This document shows positions 47,760-56,583 of a DNA stretch of 64,000 bases, piece by piece; the stretch's first letter is position 1, and every line of letters starts with the position of its first letter. A program made the translations under genes and the position numbers. The notes beneath the pieces were generated by a model, which saw only the letters and a program-made list of their open reading frames with translations, ran no database searches and had not been told where the DNA came from. Source of the DNA: Nocardia asteroides (GTDB lineage: Bacteria > Actinomycetota > Actinomycetes > Mycobacteriales > Mycobacteriaceae); NCBI RefSeq assembly GCF_900637185.1, contig NZ_LR134352.1, positions 4,888,001 through 4,952,000 on the forward strand, given 5' to 3'.

Positions 47760-50333
47760 TCACTCCACGACGATCTCGGTCTCGATGGGAACATGCAGTT
47801 GGGTCGCAATTGGCGTGTACAAGTCGATTCTTTGTTCGGGCGTCCTGAGGGACAGGATCAGCGAGTAGCGGACTGGCATGTCAATACGGTCGCTCCGCTT
47901 GTTGTTCTTCCACCATCCGCCGGCAGGGTAGACGGCCACTGAATTGCATCGCGCGAGCTGACTTCCTGTGCCGTGCCACTCATCTTGGTGCAGCGACCCG
48001 AGATGGCGCTGACGTTCCCCGAGGAACCACCTATCGGAGGTTGTTCCTGCGCCGGCCCTACCATCTTCCTGGGATTGGGCATCGCGGTTGATCCGATCGA
48101 CGAACTGCTGACGAGTCTCCAGCTCTCCTTGCATGTCGAACCGAAGCGTGTGGGACGGGTAGGCGTATCGCTGCCGCCATCCGCGTCGCGATGCTGACGG
48201 CTCGATGAAGTACGACAGCGTGATCCGGAGCCGGACCGGCGCAGACCCGAGTTCTTCGAGGGCCTCAGTCGGCCACGGGAGTGTGTGTAGCCGAAAACGC
48301 CGCATCGCGTAGCTGGTGCCATCGAATGGCACGAACTGGTCCTGGGTGACCAGCGTGACCGCCCGCCGCGATGAGTTGAGAACCGAGTCCTCTGTCGGGA
48401 CCCCCCAGCCGTAGCGCCGTAGTTGTTCGAGGCGGGTGTTTTTGAGCCTATCGGCCTGTACCCTACGAACCATCGTCGGCGTCCAGTCGGCCTCATGAGT
48501 AAGGAGGCCTCTGATGGACTCCGGCCAGTAGTCGGGGTAGCGCTCCATCGCGAGAGCAGCGAGACGCGCCGCTTGGGCCGTTGCGGCGCTGGTGGCGTTC
48601 GCCGAGGCCAGAGCGACGTTGCTGGTGGTCCCGGTGGACGGTAGGGACAGAACCGGGAGTTTGGGTTCGAACATCTGGGCGCCGTCGGTCAGGACGTTGC
48701 CGCCCTCCATACAGATGTCAGGCTTGATGGGTGCGCTACGGTGTCGAAACAACATCGACGTTCGACTATGGGGTGACAGCCCCCCAGCCTCCGCCAGTGG
48801 CGTCCAACCTGCGTACTGAGGATGTTGCGGTGCTTCGGTCAGGTTGGTGAACGCACCAACCGTCAACGCGTTCCATGCCTGCGCGGGATCCTCGATCGCA
48901 GCAAGGTCGGAGTTGACATCATGTTCCTTGGCATAGGAGTCGACGTTGCCAGCAGCGACGACTATGAGACGCGCAAGGTCGGGATCCGGCTCCGAGATGA
49001 GGCGGAAACGATCACCGTCTCGTGCAGTGTCAGTGCCGACCGCGAGAGCATCGACGGCCGCGGACCAGAGCGTCGGGTCTCCGGGGTTGTCGGGCTTGGT
49101 ACTCAGTGTGAGGGCGAACACACGCCTCCTCCCAGCGGTGACTTCCGGGAGAGCGACTGCTTGGACCGTGGCGCTTCCGTAGTCCAACGGATCGATTTGC
49201 GCCTCGTCTGGGCCCGGTTTCATTCGCACAGACTCCAGGCGGTGCCGAAGCTGAACAGGGTCGCTGCTCTGCAGTGCCGCGTCCAACCGATCACCGAAAA
49301 GCGCGAGGCCGGCCATCGAGGTGCCATGCCCCCGCGGATCCATGTCCGCTCCCGACAGGCCGATGATGGTGTGCAGGTCCTCCGATGCGAGCGACGCTTC
49401 GATCAGCACATGGCTACGCAACACACCGGTGTCCAGGTGACACACCGCCGGAGCGCTTCCGTCGGCCGTACTTAGGCGTTCGACCAGGTCATGAACGTAT
49501 TCGTCCTGCTCATCTACGGGTAGGTCCTCGATTGCTTCGATGAACTCGGGCTTGCGAATTTCCGCTAGTGGAACGAGCGTAAACGGCAGCGGTTCGAGTT
49601 GGCTCCAGCTAGCCTCTACCCACACCACGAAGCGGTCGCGTAACTGGATCGACCGAGGCAGCATCCGAAGGTTGTAAGCGTTCACGAACCCGTTGATAGT
49701 TTCGATGTCGCCACTCGAGGTGTCGAGCCAAAGCTCCCACCAATGCTGGCCTTTCAACGGTGGTTCGCCCTCAGAGGTCCACAGATCGGCGAGAATCGCT
49801 TTGCGGATTCGCGAGATGTTGGCGACGAGGTCTTGGTTCGGTGGTTGCCCAGTCCTGGTAGGTTCGCCGTTGAGGTAGTCCTCGAACAGTTTCATAAACG
49901 CGGCGCGATGCGCGTCCGACACCCAAACCGTCGCCCGCTCGGGAGCATCCAGTGTTGCTGGTCTTACCGAAAGCAATAGCCAGCGAGGCTGTTTGGGAGT
50001 CTTCTGGTGACCAGTCATTCGGTTCAAAGACTCGAGCTTCAGCGGGTAGGACGCGCCTTCACCCTCGAGGACGATGATCGTTCCTTGTGACGCGAGTTCA
50101 TCGTAGGAAAGCTCGAAGTCCTCACGTTCGCCATCGAGTTCATCGAACGCATCGGTTAGTTCCTGTTTTCGCGCAGCTCCGTGAGCACCGCGATCGACCG
50201 GTCGGCGCTTGAATCCGCCACCACCGCCGTGTCCGGAGTAGCGGTCGAAGCGCTCAGCTGTCGCGTGTCCTTGGACGTAGAGATGCTCGAGTGGCTGGTC
50301 CCGGTCAGCCAATGGTGGCCGATCGCCGCGCAT
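47760..50333 (-). CDS. ietS: Subtilisin-like (S8) serine protease of an IetAS-type system
   Basis: 857 residues, no signal peptide. The catalytic triad is visible: Asp in VCHLDTGVLRSH (near 298), His in DPRGHGTSMAG (near 335) and Ser in SANATSAATAQAARLAAL (near 582). A long N-terminal region (about 280 residues) precedes the protease core, and the C-terminus ends in a beta-rich domain (VRYSLILSLRTPE). It overlaps the AAA ATPase gene by 29 bases. The pair matches ietAS, known from Agrobacterium plasmids as a toxin-antitoxin-like system and from defence-system surveys as anti-phage. The protease is the likely effector (inference). Confidence 0.85.
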   Translation of the reverse strand: MRGDRPPLADRDQPLEHLYVQGHATAERFDRYSGHGGGGGFKRRPVDRGAHGAARKQELTDAFDELDGEREDFELSYDELASQGTIIVLEGEGASYPLKLESLNRMTGHQKTPKQPRWLLLSVRPATLDAPERATVWVSDAHRAAFMKLFEDYLNGEPTRTGQPPNQDLVANISRIRKAILADLWTSEGEPPLKGQHWWELWLDTSSGDIETINGFVNAYNLRMLPRSIQLRDRFVVWVEASWSQLEPLPFTLVPLAEIRKPEFIEAIEDLPVDEQDEYVHDLVERLSTADGSAPAVCHLDTGVLRSHVLIEASLASEDLHTIIGLSGADMDPRGHGTSMAGLALFGDRLDAALQSSDPVQLRHRLESVRMKPGPDEAQIDPLDYGSATVQAVALPEVTAGRRRVFALTLSTKPDNPGDPTLWSAAVDALAVGTDTARDGDRFRLISEPDPDLARLIVVAAGNVDSYAKEHDVNSDLAAIEDPAQAWNALTVGAFTNLTEAPQHPQYAGWTPLAEAGGLSPHSRTSMLFRHRSAPIKPDICMEGGNVLTDGAQMFEPKLPVLSLPSTGTTSNVALASANATSAATAQAARLAALAMERYPDYWPESIRGLLTHEADWTPTMVRRVQADRLKNTRLEQLRRYGWGVPTEDSVLNSSRRAVTLVTQDQFVPFDGTSYAMRRFRLHTLPWPTEALEELGSAPVRLRITLSYFIEPSASRRGWRQRYAYPSHTLRFDMQGELETRQQFVDRINRDAQSQEDGRAGAGTTSDRWFLGERQRHLGSLHQDEWHGTGSQLARCNSVAVYPAGGWWKNNKRSDRIDMPVRYSLILSLRTPEQRIDLYTPIATQLHVPIETEIVVE

Positions 50334-51273
50334 TGAGTGCTGCGATGAGATCGTCGCGCTCCACCATCGCCTCGCCTCGCATGAGAACCGCTTTGGCCGC
50401 CGATTCTGCAGCCTTTACCAGATCTGCATGACTGAGACCATCTGTGTACTCGCCAAGTTTGTTCAGGCTTGCCCTCTCGACCAGTGAGCCGAGGCGGGCG
50501 CGCATCACCGCAATAGCCTGCCGAGAGTCCGGCAGTGTGTAGTCCAGGACCGCGTCGAAACGTCGAAACAGTGCTTTGTCGAGGATGGATCGGTGGTTCG
50601 TTGCCGCGATCACGATCGACTCAGGGCTAGATTTCTCGAGGAATACAAGGAAGGAGTTTAGTATCCGGCGGGCTTCACCGACGTCGTTCCCTGAGCGGTC
50701 CGCGCCGAGCGCATCGAACTCGTCGAAGAGGTAGACGCCGCGTTCTACAGCGACGGCGTCGAACACGGTGCGTAGCTTCGCAGCGGTCTCGCCCATGAAC
50801 TTGCTGAGCAAGCCGTCGAGACGAACGGTGTACATCGGAAGAGACAGCTCGGTGGCGATCACCGATGCGGTCATCGTCTTTCCTGTTCCCGGCGGGCCCA
50901 CTAGAAGCAAGCGATGCGATGGTGCGAACCCATGCTCAAGTAGGTTCTTTCGCTGACGCTGCTCAGCAAGCAACTGCTTGATCTGAGCAGTTCGTTCCGA
51001 TGGTGCCACCAGCTCACGTAGGTGTACTTGAGGATGCGATACCTCGACTAGTTCCGCCAACTCGCCACGAGCTCGAGGAAGCGCTGTGACGTTCGCCAGC
51101 GGCGCTCGTTCACGCGACGCGTCGACAGCTTGCTTGATGTTGGTGGCAAGGACGTGGTGTCCCTGCCGTGCCTCGCGCGCAGCGATCTGCAATGCGACGG
51201 AATAAAACGCAGCATCGTCGCCGGCAGCGTGGTTGCGGACCATCGCGGTGATGTGTTCTCCTAGGCCAGCCAT
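50305..51273 (-). CDS. ietA: AAA+ ATPase of an IetAS-type system
   Basis: 322 residues. One AAA+ module: LLLVGPPGTGKTMTASVIA (Walker A, near 125), YLFDEFDALGADRSG (Walker B, near 181), VIAATNHRSILDKALFRRFD (sensor 1 and arginine finger), and a small alpha-helical lid. It resembles FtsH/26S-type ATPases without a protease domain. It is upstream of and overlaps the S8 protease gene, as in IetAS pairs, where it is thought to act as the regulator or antitoxin. Confidence 0.87.
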   Translation of the reverse strand: MAGLGEHITAMVRNHAAGDDAAFYSVALQIAAREARQGHHVLATNIKQAVDASRERAPLANVTALPRARGELAELVEVSHPQVHLRELVAPSERTAQIKQLLAEQRQRKNLLEHGFAPSHRLLLVGPPGTGKTMTASVIATELSLPMYTVRLDGLLSKFMGETAAKLRTVFDAVAVERGVYLFDEFDALGADRSGNDVGEARRILNSFLVFLEKSSPESIVIAATNHRSILDKALFRRFDAVLDYTLPDSRQAIAVMRARLGSLVERASLNKLGEYTDGLSHADLVKAAESAAKAVLMRGEAMVERDDLIAALNARRSATIG

Positions 51274-51753
51274 AGCCCTCCCTTCTGCCGGAACCCGTTG
51301 GCATCGATCCTACGGTCCTCCGCAGCGAGCGATGGCGATACCTCGCCGGATAGGGAACTTCCCACGTTGAGTCGGACGTATTCGCACGCCCCCACCACCA
51401 GAGGCGCTGATCACACGTGTTCGGCCGCGACGACGACGTCAGCTTGAGCAACGAGTCGCGGTGGATCCATACCGCAGCGTGTCCAGGTGCATCAGCAGCT
51501 GCTGGGCGTGCTCGACTACAAACAGCGGAGGCTCGCGCAATACCGGTTCGCTCATGCGGCCAGGGTGTAATGCGGGTGTTCGAAGTGCTCAAGCGGCCCG
51601 AACCCTAATGACCACGTGTCGGCCTGACGCACACAGAGGTACAGCCAAGGCTCCACCTACGTCTCGGCGCGCAATCGACTCTGCGTGTGCCCCAGTGCGG
51701 CGGCCACAGATTGGCTGCGGAACGACTCCGGCTCGAGGTTCGTTGGTGTCGGC
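51274..51753. other. Divergent region between the ATPase gene and a hypothetical gene
   Basis: 480 bases. It should contain the ietAS promoter. A short minus-strand frame of 38 residues (51439-51555, MSEPVLREPPLFVVEHAQQL at its start) is the only candidate gene; it has no clear ribosome site or homology, so I do not call it. Confidence 0.45.
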
Positions 51754-52770
51754 ATGACTAAACTTGAGCGGCCGCAGAACACCGTGCGGTTCGTGGTCGT
51801 CGCGCCGGACGGTCGCCGATCGGCGGAGTGGCGGGTGTGGACCGGCAGCGGCAAAAAGGTCACCGACGAGCTGTATATGACGCCTCGAGCGCGCGCCGGA
51901 GAGTTCAAGTTCAGCCTCCACAGCAGCAACTACGCTCAGCTCGGCCACATCGAGAAGGCCCGTGCCGCGATGAGGCCGGGCGACCAGTACGCCACGGACC
52001 GGTGGGAGATCCCTCAGGTTCCGATCGTGGGCAATTGGCGTGCGGCCCTATGTCTTTGGTTCCCAGAGTCCGAACTGCGGCAAACACCCGACGGCTCGCT
52101 GTCATCCTCGGTCGTCAAGATTCCCGCAGCTCCACCGGGGCAGGCTACTGCGGTGATTGCCGCGTTCGGCACCGCTACAGATTCGCTGGACGGTCTCACG
52201 GTGGCAGGCGTGCTCGATCAGGCGTCGGGCGGCAAGATCGCACTCATCCATCTCCCGATCAACATTCCCCCGCTGCTGGTCCCCGCGCTACACGCGCGCG
52301 AGGCGAGTCGGATCCCACTCCAGATTCCGGGTTTCGCTCCGACCGAGCCATTCGCTTGGGAACTCGTACCAGGCAAGGACGGCGGGCGCCTCGTGGTCGA
52401 GTTCGCCCCACCGGAGCGCGGGGCCGCCTTGCCTCCACTCCCACCTTTAATCGGCACAGTGTTGCCCTGGACCGAAGTTCCTGTCAGCTTCCTAGATCTG
52501 CTCCCTGAGCCCTACCGGGAGTTCAGTCTGGCCTGTGCGATCCTCGTCTACGGACCCAACGGCACTAGTCGGCTCTACGTCGACCAGCACGCACGCTGCG
52601 ACCACACCAGTCTCGGAGCCGAGTGTCAACAACTGTGCGACGATGTCGACCGCGGCCACGTCGACCAGATCTGGCAGCCGCTGCCCACCGGCGAGCTCCA
52701 CCGGATCATCTCCACCCGCAGGGTCCTCGAGGAAGCCGGCATCGACCCGGACAATCCCGTGCTCATGTAG
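51754..52770 (+). CDS. Hypothetical protein of the integrated element
   Basis: 338 residues. Not recognised. No signal peptide or membrane segment. The N-terminus begins with NTVRFVVVAPDGRRSAEWRV; the C-terminal 80 residues contain several Cys and His (VDQHARCDHTSLGAECQQLC), which could bind metal. Codon use is similar to its neighbours in the element. It faces away from the ietAS genes and may be an accessory gene of that defence module or independent cargo. Confidence 0.7.
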   Translation: MTKLERPQNTVRFVVVAPDGRRSAEWRVWTGSGKKVTDELYMTPRARAGEFKFSLHSSNYAQLGHIEKARAAMRPGDQYATDRWEIPQVPIVGNWRAALCLWFPESELRQTPDGSLSSSVVKIPAAPPGQATAVIAAFGTATDSLDGLTVAGVLDQASGGKIALIHLPINIPPLLVPALHAREASRIPLQIPGFAPTEPFAWELVPGKDGGRLVVEFAPPERGAALPPLPPLIGTVLPWTEVPVSFLDLLPEPYREFSLACAILVYGPNGTSRLYVDQHARCDHTSLGAECQQLCDDVDRGHVDQIWQPLPTGELHRIISTRRVLEEAGIDPDNPVLM

Positions 52771-53556
52771 GGGCCGGAGTCCGAGTTCGTTCGGGCCGAT
52801 GTCGCCGAACGGGTTCTCGAACACTCAATCCTGCGAGTCCGAGGTCGGCTGTCGGTCGCCGCCACGGTGTTCGGTGAACGATCGTTTCCGAAGAGATCAG
52901 GAACCAGCCCAGACCAATCCCGCTACTGGCGCCGCGGGAACCGACGTTGTCGGGGGGGTGAAGACCCGACGAGGGACCGAACCGCCGAGGATTCACGCAC
53001 GGCAAGTGTCTGAGGTTTCTGCACAGTCGGCTACTGCTGCGCGGGCAGGGGAGTTTACGCATCGAGTCGTCGACGATGGTCGACCTGCTCCGGGCAGCTT
53101 GGCTGTTGCAGACGCCGTCGGCGTCCTGTTCGCCACGGTTGCGGGCAACCGTGCCGTCGTGGCTGTCGGGATAACGATCCGCGACCTCGATGCGGCACAT
53201 GTCGGCATCCATCCGGTCGCGGACATGGTTATCTCTTGTCGTCGAACAACTCCGGCAGCTAATGGCCTGACCGGCATCGTCACATGTTTCCAAAGCCACA
53301 TCCACATCAGTCACGTTGAACGCCTCGGCCCGCCATGTCTTCCCGGGGAGGCCGACCACGCGCACCGGCGCGGCTACCAGCGTCGAATGCCCCCATCGAT
53401 GGCTACATTCGCGTATCGACTCTTCGCGAATCAACGCCGCACCGGAGCGCCGAGCACCGCCAGCCTCGTCGCGAAATCCACAGATTTGGAGAGGAATTCA
53501 CGTGCCACACCCCACCGTAAACAGCCGACCCCACCCCCAACCACGCCAGCGCACCG
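52771..53556. other. Region without a supported gene before the integrase
   Basis: About 790 bases. Long frames exist on both strands, but none has a ribosome site, balanced composition or recognisable motif. It could be a degenerate gene or hold an excisionase too diverged to see. Confidence 0.45.
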
Positions 53557-54900
53557 ATGACACGCGGGAGACCACCTCGGCCCCTTGGTGTCCCGGGCAA
53601 ACCGATGCTCACCGAACTCGCTCCCGGGTACTGGAAAGCGCGTGTCCGGGTCCGTGACTCCTCCGGAAAACGACGCGACCTCATCCGTGTCTCCCCTACC
53701 AAACTCGACTCCCGCAACCGCCCGATCCCCGACCGCACCGGCCAACGAGCACTCGACGCCGTCATGGCCGCTGCTGCCGTCATCACCGTCGGCCTCAGCG
53801 GCGAACTGTCCACATCCATGACCGTGCGCGACCTGTGGGTCCGGTACCGGGCAAGCCTCATCGCACAAGACCGCACCGAATCCACCATCGCCCGCTACGA
53901 CGAAGTCGCCAAAATGTTCAACACCGCCTTCGGTGACCGGCGCCTGTTCGAAGTCACCACTTCCGCGGTCGAAACCTTCCTCACCGACGTCGGAAAAGCC
54001 AGGGGGCCTTCGAACATGCGCACCGGGCGCATCGTGCTCTCGGGCATGTTCCGCTACGCAGTCCGCACCAGCCCCCTCGAGATCAACCCCGTCCGCGAAG
54101 TCCAGATGCCGAAAAACATCGAAGCCAAGGGCCGCACCGGCGGCGCCGGCGACCTCACCACCGACGAACTGCGCTACATCCTCTCCGCCGTCCGGACCTC
54201 CCAGATCCTGTGCCCGCGACAACTCGCCAAAGCCGAACGAGAACGCGGCACACCCGTCAAGGCATACACCCCACCCACCGTCGCCGCCTACTGCGAAAGC
54301 GCCGACCTCGCCGACATAATCACCCTCTACGCCGCCACCGGCCTGCGCCGCTCCCAGATGCTCGCACTGTTGTGGACCGACATCGACCTCGACGCAGCGA
54401 CCCTGCGTCCCACCGGAAAACTCGTCCGCGTCGCGGGCAAAGGACTGGTCCGTGTGACCAGGAAAGATGACCCGAAGAACCGGACCGGCACCATCGCACT
54501 GCCCGAGTTCGCGGTGGAAATGCTCAAACGCCGCAAAGCCGCGGTGGCGAACCGGCGACCGGCTTCTCCTCCGGACCCCGGAATCGAGGTCCTGGATCTG
54601 GTGTTCCCCTCGGCCGTGGGGACATTGCGTGACCCGCAAAACGTCGGACACGGCTGGCAGCGTGTCCGTGAAGCCCTGGGGTTCGCCGAGGACATCACCC
54701 CACACAGTTTCCGCCACGCCGTGGCCACCATCCTCGACGACGCCGGCCTGTCGGCCCGTGTCACTGCCGATGTCCTCGGCCACGTCGACCCCGCGATGAC
54801 CCAACGCCACTACATGGCACGCGGACGCCCACACAAGGCCGCCGCCGATGTACTCAACCACGCGATCACCGGACAACTACCGAACGACACTGCCCGATAG
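53557..54900 (+). CDS. Tyrosine recombinase (phage-type integrase)
   Basis: 447 residues. An N-terminal arm-binding region, SAM-like core-binding domain (VRDLWVRYRASLIAQDRTES), and the catalytic domain with TGLRRSQMLALLW (Arg), HSFRHAVATILD (His-x-x-Arg) and LGHVDPAMTQRHYM (His and Tyr nucleophile). It lies about 150 bases left of the second att-like repeat, the usual position of an integrase next to its attachment site. It presumably integrated the element 46692-55054. Confidence 0.93.
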   Translation: MTRGRPPRPLGVPGKPMLTELAPGYWKARVRVRDSSGKRRDLIRVSPTKLDSRNRPIPDRTGQRALDAVMAAAAVITVGLSGELSTSMTVRDLWVRYRASLIAQDRTESTIARYDEVAKMFNTAFGDRRLFEVTTSAVETFLTDVGKARGPSNMRTGRIVLSGMFRYAVRTSPLEINPVREVQMPKNIEAKGRTGGAGDLTTDELRYILSAVRTSQILCPRQLAKAERERGTPVKAYTPPTVAAYCESADLADIITLYAATGLRRSQMLALLWTDIDLDAATLRPTGKLVRVAGKGLVRVTRKDDPKNRTGTIALPEFAVEMLKRRKAAVANRRPASPPDPGIEVLDLVFPSAVGTLRDPQNVGHGWQRVREALGFAEDITPHSFRHAVATILDDAGLSARVTADVLGHVDPAMTQRHYMARGRPHKAAADVLNHAITGQLPNDTAR

Positions 54901-55003
54901 TTGCCAGTACATCAGCAGCAGGAACCCGAGAAGATCGCCCGAACTCGAACCCATAGAAGCCCGCCAACAGAATTAGTGGGGAGTTAATGGTGACAAAAAC
55001 AAA

Positions 55004-55037
55004 CGCAGGTCAGCCTAAAAACATAGGCTGACCTGCG
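55004..55037 (-). terminator. Intrinsic terminator next to the tRNA-like end
   Basis: A perfect 14-bp stem with a six-base loop. Read on the minus strand it is followed by TTTGTTTTTG, so it is a true Rho-independent terminator. It lies seven bases beyond the tRNA-like 3' end and would end a minus-strand tRNA transcript. Confidence 0.8.
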
Positions 55038-55043
55038 CATACG

Positions 55044-55082
55044 TGGAGCTAAGGGAATCGAACCCCTGACCTTCTCCGAGCG
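55044..55082 (-). other. tRNA 3'-end fragment (T-arm and acceptor), attachment core
   Basis: On the minus strand: GGTCAGGGGTTCGATTCCC then TTAGCTCCA, a T-arm with its TTCGATT loop and an acceptor-like 3' strand. No D-arm or anticodon arm follows on the 5' side, so this is a fragment, not a working tRNA. Its T-arm half is shared with the repeat at 46692. Confidence 0.6.
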
Positions 55083-55221
55083 CGCAGCACAGGCAACTAT
55101 GGCCAACGCTGGATAACTGTCGACTACCAGAACAGCACCCCCACCTGGGCAAACACGCTTCGCCACGACAACGATCGGAAACGCTGGACAACTCTCCACA
55201 ACGGCGTCTCCAGCCGAATTA
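55055..55221. repeat. Long imperfect direct repeat, copy 2 (att-like)
   Basis: About 167 bases similar to 46692-46860, from the tRNA T-arm complement to CAGCCGAATTA. It contains the same CAACGCTGGA, TCGACTACCAGA and CACAACGGCG blocks. The IS element begins at its end, and the sequence after the IS (TAGTGGTGAGATAGTGGGAT) continues the similarity to copy 1. Confidence 0.7.
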
Positions 55222-56197
55222 GGTCATGTCTCCCAATCGTGTTCCCCGGTTTTCGCCTGGTAGGTGATCGGGTCGGGCATCATGTTCGATGTGGCGGCGG
55301 CTGTCGGTGATCGGCATCAGGTTCTGACGGATAACCAGTGGGAACTGCTCGAGCTGCTGCTACCGAAGTCGGATGGTCGGGTTGGTCGCAACTTCTCCAA
55401 CTATCGCCTGGTCGTGGAGGGGATGCTGTACCGGTTGCGGACCGGGTTGCCGTGGCGAGACCTGCCCGAGGTGTTCGGTCCGTGGCAGACGGTATGGAAG
55501 CGTCACCGCCGTTATGCCGAGGACGGGACCTGGGATCGGGTGCTGGTCGCGTTGACCGCGTTGGCAGATGCGACCGGGAATCTCGACTGGGTGGTCTCGG
55601 TCGACTCGACGATCGTGCGGGTGCATCAGCACGGTGCCAATACCCGCCGAGGTGTCGGCGCGGTGCCCGGCCCGGACGGTGAGTTATGAGCCGGCTGATC
55701 ACGGGATAGGCCGGTCTCGCGGTGGGTTGACTACCAAAGCCCATCTGGCCACCGACGGCAAGGGTCGTGGTCTGGCGGTGTTGATCACCGCAGGCCAAGC
55801 CGGAGATTCGCCGATGATGCCAGCAGTTCTCGATGCGATCGGGGTACCGCGGCTGGCCGGTGGCTCGCCGCGCCGCAACCCCGATCGGGTGCTCGCTGAC
55901 AAGGCGTATTCCTCGGCGGCGAATCGAGAGCTGTTGCGAGGCAGGCGGATCACTGCGGTTATCCCGCAACGGTCTGATCAGGTCGCCAACCGGAAACGCC
56001 GCGGACGCGCAGGCGGACGCCCGCCCCAGTTCGATTTCGATGCCTACAAGGGCCGCAACGTGGTCGAGCGGGCGTTCAACAAGGCCAAACACTGGCGTGG
56101 GGTCGCGACCCGCTACGACAAGCTGGCCTGCACCTACCGGGCCGGGATCGTCATGGCCTTGACAGTCGAATGGCTCAAGCTACTGGGAGACATGACC
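55222..56197 (+). mobile_element. IS5-family insertion sequence (IS427-like group)
   Basis: 976 bases with inverted ends GGTCATGTCTCCCA (second end differs by one base just inside). It is flanked by a TA duplication (55220-55221 and 56198-56199). Two overlapping transposase frames and a TA target are typical of the IS427 group. The element split the repeat copy 2 from its TAGTGGTGA continuation. Confidence 0.88.
55264..55689 (+). CDS. IS5-family transposase, first frame (OrfA)
   Basis: 141 residues. N-terminal DUF4096-type region (LTDNQWELLELLLP, LVVEGMLYRLRTGLPWRDLP, FGPWQTVWKRHRRY) and the first catalytic Asp in VVSVDSTIVRVHQHG. The frame ends soon after; the rest of the transposase is in the next frame and needs a ribosomal frameshift. 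An ATG at 55282 is an alternative start. Confidence 0.88.
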   Translation: MIGSGIMFDVAAAVGDRHQVLTDNQWELLELLLPKSDGRVGRNFSNYRLVVEGMLYRLRTGLPWRDLPEVFGPWQTVWKRHRRYAEDGTWDRVLVALTALADATGNLDWVVSVDSTIVRVHQHGANTRRGVGAVPGPDGEL

Positions 56198-56200
56198 TAG
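55568..56200 (+). CDS. IS5-family transposase, second frame (OrfB)
   Basis: 210 codons open, with transposase content from about 55680: GRSRGGLTTKAHLATDG, the second catalytic Asp in VLADKAYSSAAN and the Glu in GRNVVERAFNKAKHW, completing the DDE triad. It lies in the +1 frame relative to OrfA and overlaps it by about 120 bases. A fusion by programmed frameshifting is expected, as in other IS427-group elements. Confidence 0.87.
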   Translation: MRPGISTGWSRSTRRSCGCISTVPIPAEVSARCPARTVSYEPADHGIGRSRGGLTTKAHLATDGKGRGLAVLITAGQAGDSPMMPAVLDAIGVPRLAGGSPRRNPDRVLADKAYSSAANRELLRGRRITAVIPQRSDQVANRKRRGRAGGRPPQFDFDAYKGRNVVERAFNKAKHWRGVATRYDKLACTYRAGIVMALTVEWLKLLGDMT

Positions 56201-56583
56201 TGGTGAGATAGTGGGATCACCATCCCCCCAGCCGGTCCCGCAGACGACCCAGTAGCGTGAGGTGATGCTGCGTGGAACCCACGTCGGCGAATGGATCGCC
56301 TACCGCCAGCAACACTGAGGTCGCGTGGGACCTGGCAACGCTCACCGAGGACGAACGGAACGCTCGTTTCCTGATGGCCACCGTCGGCAGCGCTGGGCGT
56401 ATGGTCCAGCGACCAGGTGTGCAAGGGGCCAGATGCGCTAAAGTCCTCGTCACATGTCGGGGTTCTCGGCGAATATTCTCGGCATGACATCGGCAACGAC
56501 CGCCGTCTCGGGTGGTGAGGACTTCGACTACGCAGGCGAGCGCAATCCTGCCAAACTTCCCACAGCAGTGACCCGAGCGGGCC
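56201..56583. other. Region between the IS and the next gene
   Basis: About 380 bases. It begins with the repeat continuation split by the IS. A 40-codon frame (56484-56606, starting MTSATTAVSGGED) overlaps the next gene; I do not call it without further evidence. Confidence 0.45.

Noticed and set aside
52763..53434. Minus-strand 223-codon frame as a gene
   Set aside because: No ribosome site, biased composition, overlaps the neighbouring gene end, and no recognisable motif.
55044..55120. Complete tRNA gene on the minus strand
   Set aside because: Only the T-arm and an acceptor-like end can be folded; the D-arm and anticodon arm are missing.
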